From contig NZ_JAAOIR010000001.1 in NCBI RefSeq assembly GCF_011440375.1, positions 620,001-684,000 on the forward strand: a DNA stretch of 64,000 nucleotides, in the 5' to 3' direction. Source of the stretch: Halorubellus sp. JP-L1. GTDB lineage: Archaea; Halobacteriota; Halobacteria; Halobacteriales; Natrialbaceae. A program made the position numbers and the translations under genes. Shown piece by piece: positions 35,416 through 44,563 of this stretch. Below the pieces are notes generated by a model. It was not told the origin of the DNA. It saw only the letters and a list, made by a program, of their open reading frames with translations, and made no database searches. Position 1 is the stretch's first letter, and the number at the start of each line of letters is the position of its first letter.

Positions 35416-36150
35416 CTACGAATCCAGCGTCGCGGTGAGGGAGACGGCGACGAGGAGCGCGAGCGCGCCGAGGTAGAGGAACGTGAGGACGAAGATGACG
35501 CCGCCGAGGAGGTCGTACGCGAGCGAGAACGTCCCGTACGTCGCGTAGAGGTCGAACGCGTACCGGAGGAGCGACCACGCGACGGCGGTCGCGATGGAGC
35601 CCGCGACAGCGGCGCGGAGACCGGGGCGTTCCGGTGGGAGCGTCACGAACACGGGGAACAGCGCGAACGCGACCGCGACGACGAGCAGGGCGTCCCAGAC
35701 GACGCCCGTGAACGTCGAGACGACGCCGGCGGCGGCGAGCGCCATCCCGATGCAGATCGCGGGGACGACGACGCACGCGGCGAGTGCGCGCGCGGGCAGA
35801 CTCTCCTCGTGGTCGGTCTCGTAGACGCGCTCGAACGCGGATTCGAGCGCGCGGTAGAGACGGGACCACCCCCAGAGGAGGCCGACGGTTCCGACGACGC
35901 CGAGTCCCGTCGCGCCGGTCGAGTCCAGGAGCGCGCGATGGAGGAGGTCCTGGCCGGCGGGCGTGAGCGCGATCTCGAGTTGCTGGACCGACCAGTCCGC
36001 GAGCACGCTCCCGTACGCGACCTGGACGACGACGAACGCGAGGACGGCCACGGGGACGAGCGACCCGAGCCAGTAGTACGCGACGGCGGCGGCGACGAAC
36101 GTCACGTCCGCGCGACGCGCCCGCTCGACCGTCTCCGAGGGCGCGCTCAC
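35416..36150 (-). CDS. YihY/BrkB-family membrane protein
   Basis: 244 residues with six membrane helices. The family patterns are AAAVAYYWLGSLVPVAVLAFVV at the start, TGLGVVGTVGLLWGWSRLYRALESAFERVYETD in the middle and the late RYAFDLYATYGTFSLAYDLLGGVIFVLTFLYLGALALL. Earlier names as ribonuclease BN were wrong for this family, and its function is open. It is divergent from the mutase gene. Confidence 0.88.
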   Translation of the reverse strand: MSAPSETVERARRADVTFVAAAVAYYWLGSLVPVAVLAFVVVQVAYGSVLADWSVQQLEIALTPAGQDLLHRALLDSTGATGLGVVGTVGLLWGWSRLYRALESAFERVYETDHEESLPARALAACVVVPAICIGMALAAAGVVSTFTGVVWDALLVVAVAFALFPVFVTLPPERPGLRAAVAGSIATAVAWSLLRYAFDLYATYGTFSLAYDLLGGVIFVLTFLYLGALALLVAVSLTATLDS

Positions 36151-36457
36151 GACCGCTCACGGGCGTGAACGCCCGAAGCGACACCCCTGGTGGTGGTCGT
36201 GGTCGACGGGGCGGTCGACGCCCGGAGCCAGCACCCGGTCGGCGACCGCTCGTCGGACGAAGCGTCTGGCATCAGTGTACCCTCGTCCGGGGAAGAAAGT
36301 CGTTATTCGTCTGGTACCGTAACACATTCGCTGCCAGTCGACTGGGTACGATCCCGTTACTCGCGGGGCCGTCGCGGTGCGTAGGCGGTGCCGACCGGTC
36401 GACGGCGGCGGTGCTACGCCACGCATAACTACCTGCCGGACGCGATTACGCGATAGC
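36151..36457. other. 307-bp divergent promoter region
   Basis: Lies between the BrkB-like gene (minus) and the mutase gene (plus). A TATA-like GCATAACTA sits at about 36422-36430, 27-35 bases before the mutase ATG at 36458, so that gene looks leaderless. No other structure stands out. Confidence 0.5.
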
Positions 36458-37801
36458 ATGTTCGGAACGAGTGGGATTCGGGGTCGCGTCGGCGACGAGG
36501 TGACGTGCGCGCTCGCGCTCTCGGTGGGGCGTGCGGTGGCCGCAGAGAGCTACGAGCGCGTGGTCGTGGGGCGAGACCCGCGCGAGAGCGGGGAGATGCT
36601 CGCGGACGCCGTCGCCGCAGGGCTCCGCGAGGGCGGCGCCGACGTGGTCCGCGTCGGCCAGGCGGCGACGCCGACGGTCGCGCGCGCCGTCGGCTGGACG
36701 GACGCGGACGTGGGCGTATCGGTGACCGCCTCGCACAATCCGGCGCCGGACAACGGCCTCAAACTCTGGACGGCGACGGGGCGGGCGTTCGACGTCGCCC
36801 AGCAGGACGCGATCGCGCGCCGCGTCCGCGAGGACGACTACGACCTCGTCGGGGCGGACGCGCTCGGGACCGAGTCCCGACTCGACGATGCGACCGAGCG
36901 GCACGTGCGAGCGCTCCAGTCGGCCGTCGACGCGGACCTCGCGGGGCTGTCCGTCGTCGTCGACGTCGGGAACGGTGCCGGCGGCGTCACGGCGACCGTC
37001 CTCGACCGGCTCGGTGCGAGCGTCCAGACGCTGAACGCCCAGCCGGACGGGACGTTCCCGGGCCGGCCGAGCGAGCCGACCGCCGAGCACTGTGGGTCGC
37101 TGTCAGCGCTCGTCGCCGCGACCGACGCGGACCTCGGCATCGCGCACGACGGCGACGCCGACCGGACGATGGCCGTCACCGCCGACGGAGAGTTCCTTCC
37201 TGGCGACGTCCTCCTGGCGATCTTCGCCACCGCGGCCGCCGGCGAGGGCGACGTCGTCGCCGCACCACTGAACACGAGTCTCGCGGTGGACGACGCGCTC
37301 GCAGAGGTCGGGGCGTCCCTCGTCCACACGAAGGTCGGCGACGGGTTCGTCGCCGAACGCACCGAGGACGACGACGTCGTCTTCGGCGGCGAGATGAGCG
37401 GCGCGTGGATCTGGCCGGACCAGACGAAGTGCCCGGACGGACCGCTGGCGGCGGTGCGACTCGGCGCGCTCGTCGCCGACCACGGCCCGCTCGCGGAGCT
37501 GGCCGCGGACGTCCCCACGTACCCGACGTGCCGCGACAGCGTCGAGGTCGACGACAAGCGTGCGGTCATGCGGTACGTCGCCGACGCCGTCCACGCCGAC
37601 CACGACCCGGGGCGCGTGAACGACCGCGACGGCGTGCGCGTCGACACCGACGACGGCTGGTTCCTCGTGCGCGCCAGCGGGACGCAACCGCTCGTCCGCG
37701 TGACCGCGGAGGCGCGCGACGCCGACCGGAGCGACGCCCTCGCCGCCAGGGCCAGGGCGTACCTCGACGACGCCGTCGCGGCGCTCGAGAGCGAGCCGTA
37801 A
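36458..37801 (+). CDS. phosphoglucosamine/phosphomanno-mutase family enzyme
   Basis: 447 residues from ATG 36458, starting MFGTSGIRGRVGDEV. The alpha-D-phosphohexomutase signatures are all present: the phospho-Ser loop VTASHNPAPDNGLKLW, the metal loop GIAHDGDADRTMAV, the sugar-binding loop FGGEMSGAWIWPD and the phosphate-binding loop RASGTQPLVRVTAEA. It interconverts hexose or hexosamine 1- and 6-phosphates for glycans. The exact sugar (GlmM versus ManB) cannot be read from sequence. Confidence 0.9.
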   Translation: MFGTSGIRGRVGDEVTCALALSVGRAVAAESYERVVVGRDPRESGEMLADAVAAGLREGGADVVRVGQAATPTVARAVGWTDADVGVSVTASHNPAPDNGLKLWTATGRAFDVAQQDAIARRVREDDYDLVGADALGTESRLDDATERHVRALQSAVDADLAGLSVVVDVGNGAGGVTATVLDRLGASVQTLNAQPDGTFPGRPSEPTAEHCGSLSALVAATDADLGIAHDGDADRTMAVTADGEFLPGDVLLAIFATAAAGEGDVVAAPLNTSLAVDDALAEVGASLVHTKVGDGFVAERTEDDDVVFGGEMSGAWIWPDQTKCPDGPLAAVRLGALVADHGPLAELAADVPTYPTCRDSVEVDDKRAVMRYVADAVHADHDPGRVNDRDGVRVDTDDGWFLVRASGTQPLVRVTAEARDADRSDALAARARAYLDDAVAALESEP

Positions 37802-37924
37802 CGATGCTCCACTCGGCGATCGGGAGTTGGATGCCAGCGACGCGTCAGTAGGCTGTCGTTATCCGGGAACGCAGCCAATAGGACGACGGATAACGATGTG
37901 TATGTACGTCACAATAACTGACGA

Positions 37925-39205
37925 ATGCCCGAACCGACGCGTACCGGTTCCCGAAACGAGGACGCAGACGCGGTTGTCGTGCCGGCCGGCACGACCGGGA
38001 GCGCACTCGCCGTCGTGCGGTCGCTCGGTCGCCACGGCGTCCGCGTCGTCGTCGCCGCAACGGAGCCACGGCATCCGACGTTCGCCTCGCGGTACTGCGG
38101 GGAGTCCCATATCGTCCCGGACCCACGCGAGGACGTCTCCGGGTACGGCGACGCCCTCCTCGAACTCGCGCGACGACCGAACGTCCGTACGGTCGTGCCG
38201 TTGACGGAGGCCGACGCGCACGTGCTGTCCACGCGCCGCGACGAGTTCGCCGAGCACGTCGGCACGCCGTGGCCGGGCCGCGAACGGATGACGCTCGCGC
38301 AGGACCGCTGTCGGCTGTTCGAGCGCACAGCGGCCGCGGGCGTCCCGATGCCCGACACCAGCCTCGTCGGGGACTTCGACGCTTGGGACGACCGGTACGT
38401 CGTCAAACCCCGGTACACGGTCGTCGTCGAGGACGGACGAACCCGTCGGCTGGACGCGGCGGTGTTCGAGGGCGGGACGGAGCCGTCCGTCGACGCGTTC
38501 GTCGCGGAGATGGGGCACGAACCCATCGCGCAGCGGTACGTCCCGTCCGACGGCGAGTTCGGGTTCTTCGCGCTCTACGACCGCGGGCGGCCCGTGCGGA
38601 CGTTCCAGCATCGACGCGTCCGGAGCTACTCCTACGCGGGCGGGGCGAGCGTCTACCGGGAGTCGTACCGCGACCCCGAGCTCGCGCGCGCCGGCCGTCG
38701 CGTCCTCGACGCGCTGGAGTGGCACGGCCCGGCGATGGTCGAGTTCCGCCGGGACGCCCGCGACGGAACGTACCGGCTCCTGGAGGTGAACCCGCGGTTC
38801 TGGGGGTCGATCCCCCTCGCGGTCGCGGCCGGCGTCGACTTCCCACGAGCGTATTGGCTGCTCGCGACCGACGAACCAAACGGTGGCGTCGGCCCGGTCG
38901 CCGTCGACAGCGAACCACCTGGAGCGACGGACGGTGGCGTCGCCACCGACGAGTACGACGCCGGCGTCGGCTGCCACGCGCTCCTCGGCGAGGGCAGCTA
39001 CCTCCTGAGCGTCGCAAGGGACCGATACCCCCACGCCACGCCGCCGTCGCTCGCCCGAGCGTCCGTTGCCGTCCTCGTCTCGCTCGTCGCGGCACCCAAC
39101 TTCGACGTGCTCTCGCTCTCGGACCCGCGGCCGTTCGCCCAGCTCCTCGAGCGCACCGCCCGCGTGGTCTTACCCGGCGACGACCGAGACGGCCGATCGA
39201 GGTGA
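37925..39205 (+). CDS. ATP-grasp enzyme of unknown substrate
   Basis: 426 residues. The N-terminal part is a pre-ATP-grasp domain (VVPAGTTGSALAVVRSLGRHGVRVVV). The ATP-grasp fold runs from about residue 110: DRCRLFERTAAAGVPMPDT, DRYVVKPRYTVVVEDG with the nucleotide Lys, AMVEFRRDARDGTYRLLEVNPRFWGS with the metal-binding Glu and Asn. It would join a carboxylate to an amine or thiol through an acyl-phosphate. Similar proteins occur in sugar-peptide and natural-product pathways; none adjoins here. Confidence 0.83.
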   Translation: MPEPTRTGSRNEDADAVVVPAGTTGSALAVVRSLGRHGVRVVVAATEPRHPTFASRYCGESHIVPDPREDVSGYGDALLELARRPNVRTVVPLTEADAHVLSTRRDEFAEHVGTPWPGRERMTLAQDRCRLFERTAAAGVPMPDTSLVGDFDAWDDRYVVKPRYTVVVEDGRTRRLDAAVFEGGTEPSVDAFVAEMGHEPIAQRYVPSDGEFGFFALYDRGRPVRTFQHRRVRSYSYAGGASVYRESYRDPELARAGRRVLDALEWHGPAMVEFRRDARDGTYRLLEVNPRFWGSIPLAVAAGVDFPRAYWLLATDEPNGGVGPVAVDSEPPGATDGGVATDEYDAGVGCHALLGEGSYLLSVARDRYPHATPPSLARASVAVLVSLVAAPNFDVLSLSDPRPFAQLLERTARVVLPGDDRDGRSR

Positions 39206-39623
39206 GAACGACGTCGCGGCCGTCGCTCGCCGTGCACCGTTGTCGCGAAACGCGCTGCGGGGTCTGGTCGCTCGCTGTGCGTGGTCGACGCGAGAATTGC
39301 GGCGGCGTCCTCCGCCGCGTCGAGCCGAGTCGCCGAAGCGAATCCAAGCCTGTCCGCCCGCCACCCCCGTGGCGTGCGCGGTCGACGGTACGTCCTCCGC
39401 AGTTCGAACGTCGCGAACCAGCTCCTTGAACCCACGAACGGCTTCGACGTTCGAATCGAGACTCGAAGCGCGCGCCGGCAGGCGCAGCGGGGACGACCGA
39501 TGGCCCGCGGACGACGGAAGCGTCGGAGCGCACCGGCAGGCGCGGTCCACGGCTGGCCGATGTCTCAAAGAGACGTTTGACACTTCGTATCACATTTAGG
39601 GGGCGCGGACGCAGCGGCATGAC
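39206..39623. other. intergenic stretch ending in a promoter
   Basis: No convincing gene. A small hairpin GTCTC-AAA-GAGAC lies at 39562-39574, followed by TTTGACACTTCG and a TATA-like CATTTAGG at 39593-39600. Transcription would begin near 39622. Confidence 0.5.
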
Positions 39624-39686
39624 ATGCGTCGCGTTCCCACGGAACCGAACGGGGTGGCCGAGCCCGAAGGCGGTGAGAGACGGTGA
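39624..39686 (+). CDS. possible 20-residue leader ORF overlapping the permease
   Basis: ATG at 39624 gives MRRVPTEPNGVAEPEGGERR and ends in TGA overlapping the permease GTG (GTGA). The ATG lies about 27 bases from the TATA-like ATTTAGG, so it would be the first start codon on a leaderless message. It may serve only for translational coupling. Nothing in the sequence tells a function, and chance cannot be excluded. Confidence 0.3.
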   Translation: MRRVPTEPNGVAEPEGGERR

Positions 39687-40672
39687 GTCGAACGTACGTC
39701 CTCAAGCGCGCCGCTGTCGCCGCGCTCTCCTTCTACGCTGTACTGACCGCCGTCTTCGTCGCTGTCGTCAACGTCCCCGACCCCGCGCCCGCCATCCTGA
39801 ACTACTACAACGTGAACGCCGACCAGATCCCGGCGCTCATAGCGGCGAAGAACGGCAACCAGCCGCTGTTCGACCGCTACGTCGCGTACCTCGGGAACCT
39901 CCTCACGCTCGACTGGGGGCGCTCCGTGAGTCGGGTCGGAGAGGTCGGCCCACCGGTCGCGACGCTCCTGGAACGACACCTGCCGTACACGCTCGTGTAC
40001 GTCGTTCCGGCGGTCGTCGTCGGGTTCGCGGCGAGCGTCGTCCTCGGCGCGTACGCCGCGCTCGAACGCGGCGGGTACGTCGACCGCCTCGTCCAGTCCG
40101 TCGGCTACCTCGCGTTCGGCGTCCCGAGCTTCGTGCTCGCACAGCTCTCGCTCGTCGTGCTCTCCGCGGAACTCGGCCTCGTCGAGTTCACGCTCGGCAC
40201 GCCAGAGGGGAAGTACTACGTGCCCGGCGTTCCCTTCGACATCTGGACGGTCGACGCGATGATCCAGTTCGCTGTCGTCGCGACCATCCTGACGATCGCG
40301 CTCGTCGGCAGCCAGGTCCGGTACGCGCGCGCCCAGTGCCTCGAATACGTCTCCGCCGACTTCGTGACGCTCGCGCGAGCGAAGGGCGCGAGCGAGTGGC
40401 GCGTGATGGCCCACGTCGCCCGGAACGCAGCGCTCCCGCTCCTGACGCTGTTCCTCGACGACCTCGTGACGATCCTCGTCGTGCACGTGTTCGTCCTCGA
40501 GTTCGTGTTCGCGCTCCCTGGCATCGGCAACCTCGGCATCCTCGCCGTGAAGGCACGGGACGTCTCGACGACGATGGGCATCGTCGTCCTCGTCGCCGCC
40601 GTCGGCGTGGTCGCGAACTTCCTCCAGGACGTCGGCCTCGGCGCAGTCGACCCACGCGTCGACACGGATTGA
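39683..40672 (+). CDS. ABC transporter permease, dipeptide/oligopeptide (DppB) type
   Basis: 329 residues from GTG 39683 with six membrane helices. The N-terminal helix is followed by a long external loop (NYYNVNADQIPALIAAKNGN). The EAA loop that docks the ATPase is DFVTLARAKGASEWRVMAHVARNAALPLL. The gene is alone: no partner permease, ATPase or binding protein lies in the window, so it must use products encoded elsewhere or is a relic. Start chosen at the GTG that overlaps the short upstream frame. Confidence 0.88.
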   Translation: MSRTYVLKRAAVAALSFYAVLTAVFVAVVNVPDPAPAILNYYNVNADQIPALIAAKNGNQPLFDRYVAYLGNLLTLDWGRSVSRVGEVGPPVATLLERHLPYTLVYVVPAVVVGFAASVVLGAYAALERGGYVDRLVQSVGYLAFGVPSFVLAQLSLVVLSAELGLVEFTLGTPEGKYYVPGVPFDIWTVDAMIQFAVVATILTIALVGSQVRYARAQCLEYVSADFVTLARAKGASEWRVMAHVARNAALPLLTLFLDDLVTILVVHVFVLEFVFALPGIGNLGILAVKARDVSTTMGIVVLVAAVGVVANFLQDVGLGAVDPRVDTD

Positions 40673-40761
40673 GGCGCGCCGCGGTCCTCGGCCGCGGAAT
40701 CCATCTCCGTGACCGGCGACGAGGCGGAGGTCCTTTGCGCCTGCCGGTCGAACCGGCGGGC

Positions 40762-41493
40762 ATGGAGATACGCGGCGAGCGAGAGTGCACGGAGTGCGAG
40801 CGGCGGTGGTCGTACTACGACACCGGATCGGTCGCGTGCCCCGACTGCGGGAGCATGCGGAGCGTCGGCCTGGACGAGGACCGCGCGCTCCACACGACGA
40901 CGCCCGCCGAGTTCGACCTGACCGAGGCGCGCGCGGCGTGGGACGACCGACCGCGCGACGAGGCCGTCGACGTCGTGAAGGCGGCGTGCCGCGAGTTCGT
41001 GCGCGGGAACGGGTTCGTGCACGCCGGCGACCTCGTCGAACTCGACGGCCGCCGCATCGCGGCGCGCGAACTCGCGAACGCCGTCGACGTCGTCGGTCGC
41101 ACGCAGTCGTTCGACGACGAGTCGGCCGTCGAGTACTACCTCCTCTCGCTCCTGCAGGGCACCGACGCCGGCGATCGCCCGGACGCCAGCGAGGTCCCAG
41201 AGTCGATGCGAGCGGCCCGCGGCCTCGCGACCGCAGCCGTCGTCGAACGGTACCGGCGAGACGTCCGGGACTGGCTCGAAGCCACCGACCGCGACCTCGC
41301 TCCGGCCGCGACCGACGTCCTCACCGGCCTCGAGAGCCACCAGAAGCGCATGCAGGCGCTCCAGGGCGACGTCGACCCCCACGACGCCGACGCGCTCTAC
41401 GAGGCCGCCCGCGGACTGAACGCGTACCTCCGCGACGGCGACGAGGACGCCGTCGTGACCGCGACCGAACGCCTCCGCCGACTCCGCGACTGA
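40762..41493 (+). CDS. zinc-ribbon protein (DUF7117-like, haloarchaeal)
   Basis: 243 residues from ATG 40762. The N-terminus CTECERRWSYYDTGSVACPDCGS is a zinc ribbon like that of TFIIB or rubredoxin-type modules. The rest is helical: DVVKAACREFVRGNGFVHAGDLVELDGR, then SAVEYYLLSLLQGTDAGDRP and a C-terminal helix bundle. I link it to the DUF7117 group with moderate confidence. Possible nucleic-acid or protein binding; no enzyme motif. Confidence 0.75.
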   Translation: MEIRGERECTECERRWSYYDTGSVACPDCGSMRSVGLDEDRALHTTTPAEFDLTEARAAWDDRPRDEAVDVVKAACREFVRGNGFVHAGDLVELDGRRIAARELANAVDVVGRTQSFDDESAVEYYLLSLLQGTDAGDRPDASEVPESMRAARGLATAAVVERYRRDVRDWLEATDRDLAPAATDVLTGLESHQKRMQALQGDVDPHDADALYEAARGLNAYLRDGDEDAVVTATERLRRLRD

Positions 41494-41647
41494 CCGCCAG
41501 GATAGCGAGTTCTCCGCCGTTAGATGTCTTCACTGGGCGTCGGCTGGAGGCGACGAGCTGCAGGTTCGAGCGCGATATCGTTCACGACAGGCGGTGTCGT
41601 TCCCGACAGCCGGTGACGTTTTGCTGCGATGACAGCAAGGATCGGAT

Positions 41648-42106
41648 ATGAGCGCCGCGAAATCCATCGGGAACCGCGCCCGGACCTTCGTCCGCGATAC
41701 CGGTATCGCGACCGGAGTGCTCGTCGGTCTCTACGGACTCGCCGTCGGTGTCCAGTTTCAGCCACTCCAGATTCCAGGATATCTCCTCATCGTCGGATTC
41801 GACCTGCTAGAAGTCGCGTTCGGATCGGCAGGGGACCACTACGATCTCCTCTTCGCCGCGTATCTCCTCGCGCTCGGGGTGGCGGGTGCGACCGTCGCTC
41901 ACGCACTGAGCGGTCTGGCGCGAGACGTCCCTCGCTGGCGGGTCGGGGTCGCCGGTGCCCTCTCGATCGTGGGCGTTCTATCGCTGTTGTTCGCCCTCAG
42001 CGTCCTCCTTGGCACGTCCCAGACGACGCCAGTCCTCGTCACCGCCGCTGCTGGACTCGTGATGCTGGCAGTCGCGGGATGGCTCGTTGGGTCCTTCGGC
42101 GAGTAG
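41648..42106 (+). CDS. four-helix membrane protein of unknown function
   Basis: 152 residues. Hydrophobic helices at about 21-36, 42-58, 67-85 and 100-146 (the last a pair). The N-terminal SAAKSIGNRARTFVRD is the basic cytoplasmic end. No conserved polar residues suggest transport. It converges on folD with a 21-bp gap. Confidence 0.65.
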   Translation: MSAAKSIGNRARTFVRDTGIATGVLVGLYGLAVGVQFQPLQIPGYLLIVGFDLLEVAFGSAGDHYDLLFAAYLLALGVAGATVAHALSGLARDVPRWRVGVAGALSIVGVLSLLFALSVLLGTSQTTPVLVTAAAGLVMLAVAGWLVGSFGE

Positions 42107-42127
42107 AACGAATTGTAGCGGCCTCGT

Positions 42128-43021
42128 TCACGGGAGCGTCGCGTCGATGCCCGTCTGGAGTCGCGTCGCCTTGACGGTGTTGTACTGGAGCATCGCGCGG
42201 GTCATCGGGCCGACGCCACCGGGGACCGGCGAGATGACCGACGCCTTCTCGCTCGCGCTCTCGAACTCGACGTCGCCGACGAGCTCGTAGCCCTTCTCCG
42301 TGTCTGCATCCACGCGGTTGATGCCGACGTCGATGACCGCGGTACCGTCGGTGAGCATGTCGCCCGTGACGAACTCGGGGACGCCCGCGGCGGCGACGAC
42401 GACGTCCGCCGCCTTCGTCTTCGCCTCGAGGTCGTTCGTCCGGGAGTGACAGACGGTGACGGTCGCGTTTCCGTCGTCGGCCTTCTGCACGAGGAGGTTC
42501 GCGAGCGGCTTCCCGACGATGTTCGAGCGACCGACGATGACGACGTCCGCGCCCTCGGTCTCGACGCCGGCGTGCGCGAGCATCCGCTGGACGCCGTGGG
42601 GCGTGCACGGCTTGAAGCGCGCCTCGCCCGCGACGAGCCGCCCGACGTTCTCGGGGTGGAAGCCGTCTGCGTCCTTCATCGGGTCGATCGCGTTCATGAC
42701 CTCGCGCTCGTCGACGTGGTCGGGGAGCGGCGTCTGCACGAGGATGGCGTGCACGTCCTCGCGGTCGTTCAGGTCCTCGACGGTCGCGACGAGCTCGTCC
42801 TGGCTGGCGTCGCCGTCGACCTCGACGTGGATGCCGTTCACGCCCACCTGCTCGCAGTCGCGGTGCTTCATGTTCACGTACGTCTGGCTCGCGGGGTCCT
42901 CGCCCATGATTACCGTCGCCAGCCCCGGCGTGACGCCCTCGGCCTCGAACTCGTCGACTGCCGCTGCCACGCCGTCGAATATCTCGTCCGCGAGCGCGTT
43001 CCCGTCGATGACGTCTGTCAT
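42128..43021 (-). CDS. folD: methylenetetrahydrofolate dehydrogenase/methenyltetrahydrofolate cyclohydrolase
   Basis: 297 residues from ATG 43021 (MTDVIDGNALADEIF). It interconverts 5,10-methylene-, methenyl- and 10-formyl-tetrahydrofolate. The catalytic Lys lies in SQTYVNMKHRDCEQ, the signature PCTPHGVQRML replaces the usual PCTPxGI, the NADP site is VVIVGRSNIVGKPLANLL and the C-terminal signature is SPVPGGVGPMTRAML. GlyA, the other C1 enzyme, lies 1.5 kb away on the same strand. Confidence 0.95.
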   Translation of the reverse strand: MTDVIDGNALADEIFDGVAAAVDEFEAEGVTPGLATVIMGEDPASQTYVNMKHRDCEQVGVNGIHVEVDGDASQDELVATVEDLNDREDVHAILVQTPLPDHVDEREVMNAIDPMKDADGFHPENVGRLVAGEARFKPCTPHGVQRMLAHAGVETEGADVVIVGRSNIVGKPLANLLVQKADDGNATVTVCHSRTNDLEAKTKAADVVVAAAGVPEFVTGDMLTDGTAVIDVGINRVDADTEKGYELVGDVEFESASEKASVISPVPGGVGPMTRAMLQYNTVKATRLQTGIDATLP

Positions 43022-43161
43022 GGTCGACACCACGGCAGTCCACGCCTAAAACCCTCGGATTCGTGCTCAAAACACCCACTCAGACTCCAAATATATGCAA
43101 ATGTGTGCATCGTCCGTGTCGGCGACGATACAGTTATGCGCCGGCGGTGCGTTCGAGTCGC

Positions 43162-43533
43162 ATGATACGACGACTCGCCTCCTGGCTGGTACGGCGACAG
43201 GCTCGACGTACGTCCAGGGAGGCAGGTCGGTTCCGCGACTCCCTGCGTCGGCGCACCCGCCGTGTGTTCACGCGCCCACTGTCGACACTCGCGTCGACGA
43301 CGGGCGTCGTCGCAGTGATCGGCGTCCTCTACCTCGTCAGTCAGCGACCGACTGCACTCCAGGAACTGCTTTCCGCCGAATCGACCACCGCCGGCCAGGT
43401 GCTCGCGCTCTTCCCACCAATCTACGTCGTCGTCCCTGGCGTGGTCCTAATCGCCGTCGTCTGGAACGCAGGACGCGTCTGGAGCGGCGTCCGTCGCGAC
43501 ATGGGCTGGAACCGATACGGTCGCAACCGCTGA
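43162..43533 (+). CDS. small membrane protein with basic N-terminus
   Basis: 123 residues from ATG 43162. A strongly basic head (MIRRLASWLVRRQARR, more Arg to residue 40) precedes two hydrophobic helices (STTGVVAVIGVLYLVS and VVPGVVLIAVVWNAG). The tail SGVRRDMGWNRYGRNR is also basic, unlike most neighbours. Function unknown. Confidence 0.62.
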   Translation: MIRRLASWLVRRQARRTSREAGRFRDSLRRRTRRVFTRPLSTLASTTGVVAVIGVLYLVSQRPTALQELLSAESTTAGQVLALFPPIYVVVPGVVLIAVVWNAGRVWSGVRRDMGWNRYGRNR

Positions 43534-43570
43534 CTCTCACCCCACCGACCGTCACCGGAACTGCTCTCGA

Positions 43571-44335
43571 TCACGGACAGTACGTGTCCGCGAACGACTT
43601 CCGCTTCTGACCCTGGTCGACGAACCGGGTCTCGCCGGACGGCACCGACACGATCGCCGCCTGCCCGCCGTAGTCGTGCATCTGGTCGTGACCGCGGACG
43701 ACGACGCAGTCGACGTCGTCGGGGACCGAGATCGTCTGCTCCCGCGTGAACTCGCCGGTACCGTGCTCGTGCAGGAGTTCGCGACGCCCGAGTTCCTCGC
43801 CGTCCAGCGTCTCCACCGTCCACCAGTTCGCGTACCCGTCCTCGCCGTCGTCGTCGTGGTACAGCGTCACCGAGAACAGGATCTCGCCCCCGCCCTGCTC
43901 CTCGATCTCGACGCCAGTGACGTTCGCCTCCTGGAGGTCGAGGTCGGCCTTGGTCCGGGTCCCGCCGCCGTCCGCCGTCTCTGCTCCCTCGTCGGTCGTC
44001 GTCGACGCCTCCTCGTCGGTCTCGCTGGTCGCCGCCGATTCGTCGTCGGTCGTCGAATCGGCGTCACTCCCTGTCGAGTCGTCGTCGTTCGCCGTCGAAC
44101 CGCCGTCGCTCGTCGTCGAATCGCCGTCGGTACCCTCGCCCTCAGTGGTCGTCGTCGCACCGGCCGCGCCGCCCTCGGACGTCACCGTCGCCGTCCCGTC
44201 GGTACCGGTCGTCGAATCGGCGTCAGCGCCCGACCCACCTGGATCGTCGCCGTCCGCGTCGACGCAACCCGCGAAGGAACCCACGCAAGCCGTGGTTGCG
44301 AGTACGAACCACCGCCGGGAGGACGAACGCCTCAT
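43571..44335 (-). CDS. lipoprotein with long acidic Ser/Thr linker
   Basis: 254 residues. MRRSSSRRWFVLATTACVGS includes paired Arg and ends in a lipobox-like SFAGCVD. A linker of about 100 residues is made of Thr, Ser, Asp, Glu and Gly, typical of haloarchaeal surface proteins and possibly O-glycosylated. The C-terminal beta domain (VTGVEIEEQGGGEILFSVTLYHDDDGED) looks like a ligand-binding sandwich ending VDQGQKRKSF. The 33-bp tandem array lies upstream. Confidence 0.78.
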   Translation of the reverse strand: MRRSSSRRWFVLATTACVGSFAGCVDADGDDPGGSGADADSTTGTDGTATVTSEGGAAGATTTTEGEGTDGDSTTSDGGSTANDDDSTGSDADSTTDDESAATSETDEEASTTTDEGAETADGGGTRTKADLDLQEANVTGVEIEEQGGGEILFSVTLYHDDDGEDGYANWWTVETLDGEELGRRELLHEHGTGEFTREQTISVPDDVDCVVVRGHDQMHDYGGQAAIVSVPSGETRFVDQGQKRKSFADTYCP

Positions 44336-44420
44336 ACGCGACGCTACGGCCGCAGCGGAGAAAAGACTGTATCCACCCGTTAGAATCCTGCCACGCCAAG
44401 GTGAGCCGAGCTTTCCGAAA

Positions 44421-44563
44421 GCAGTCGATTCGGTCGAGATGCCGTTCAGGCGAGCAGTCGGTTCGGTCGAGATGCCGTTCGGGCGAGCAGTCGATTCGGT
44501 CGAGATGCCGTTCGGGCGAGCAGTCGATTCGGTCGAGATGCCGTTCGGGCGAGCAGTCGATTC
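44421..44563. repeat. four-copy tandem 33-bp repeat abutting glyA
   Basis: Copies at 44421, 44454, 44487 and 44520, with a truncated fifth from 44553 that touches the glyA stop codon (44562-44564). The unit begins GCAGTCGATTCGGTCGAGAT. Copies differ at one or two bases. It lies downstream of glyA and upstream of the lipoprotein gene, both on the minus strand. Confidence 0.88.

Noticed and set aside
39640-39675. tRNA 5'-half-like string (GGTGGCCGAGCCCGAAGGCGG)
   Set aside because: It resembles a Ser/Leu D arm, but no acceptor or anticodon stem and no 3' half follow.
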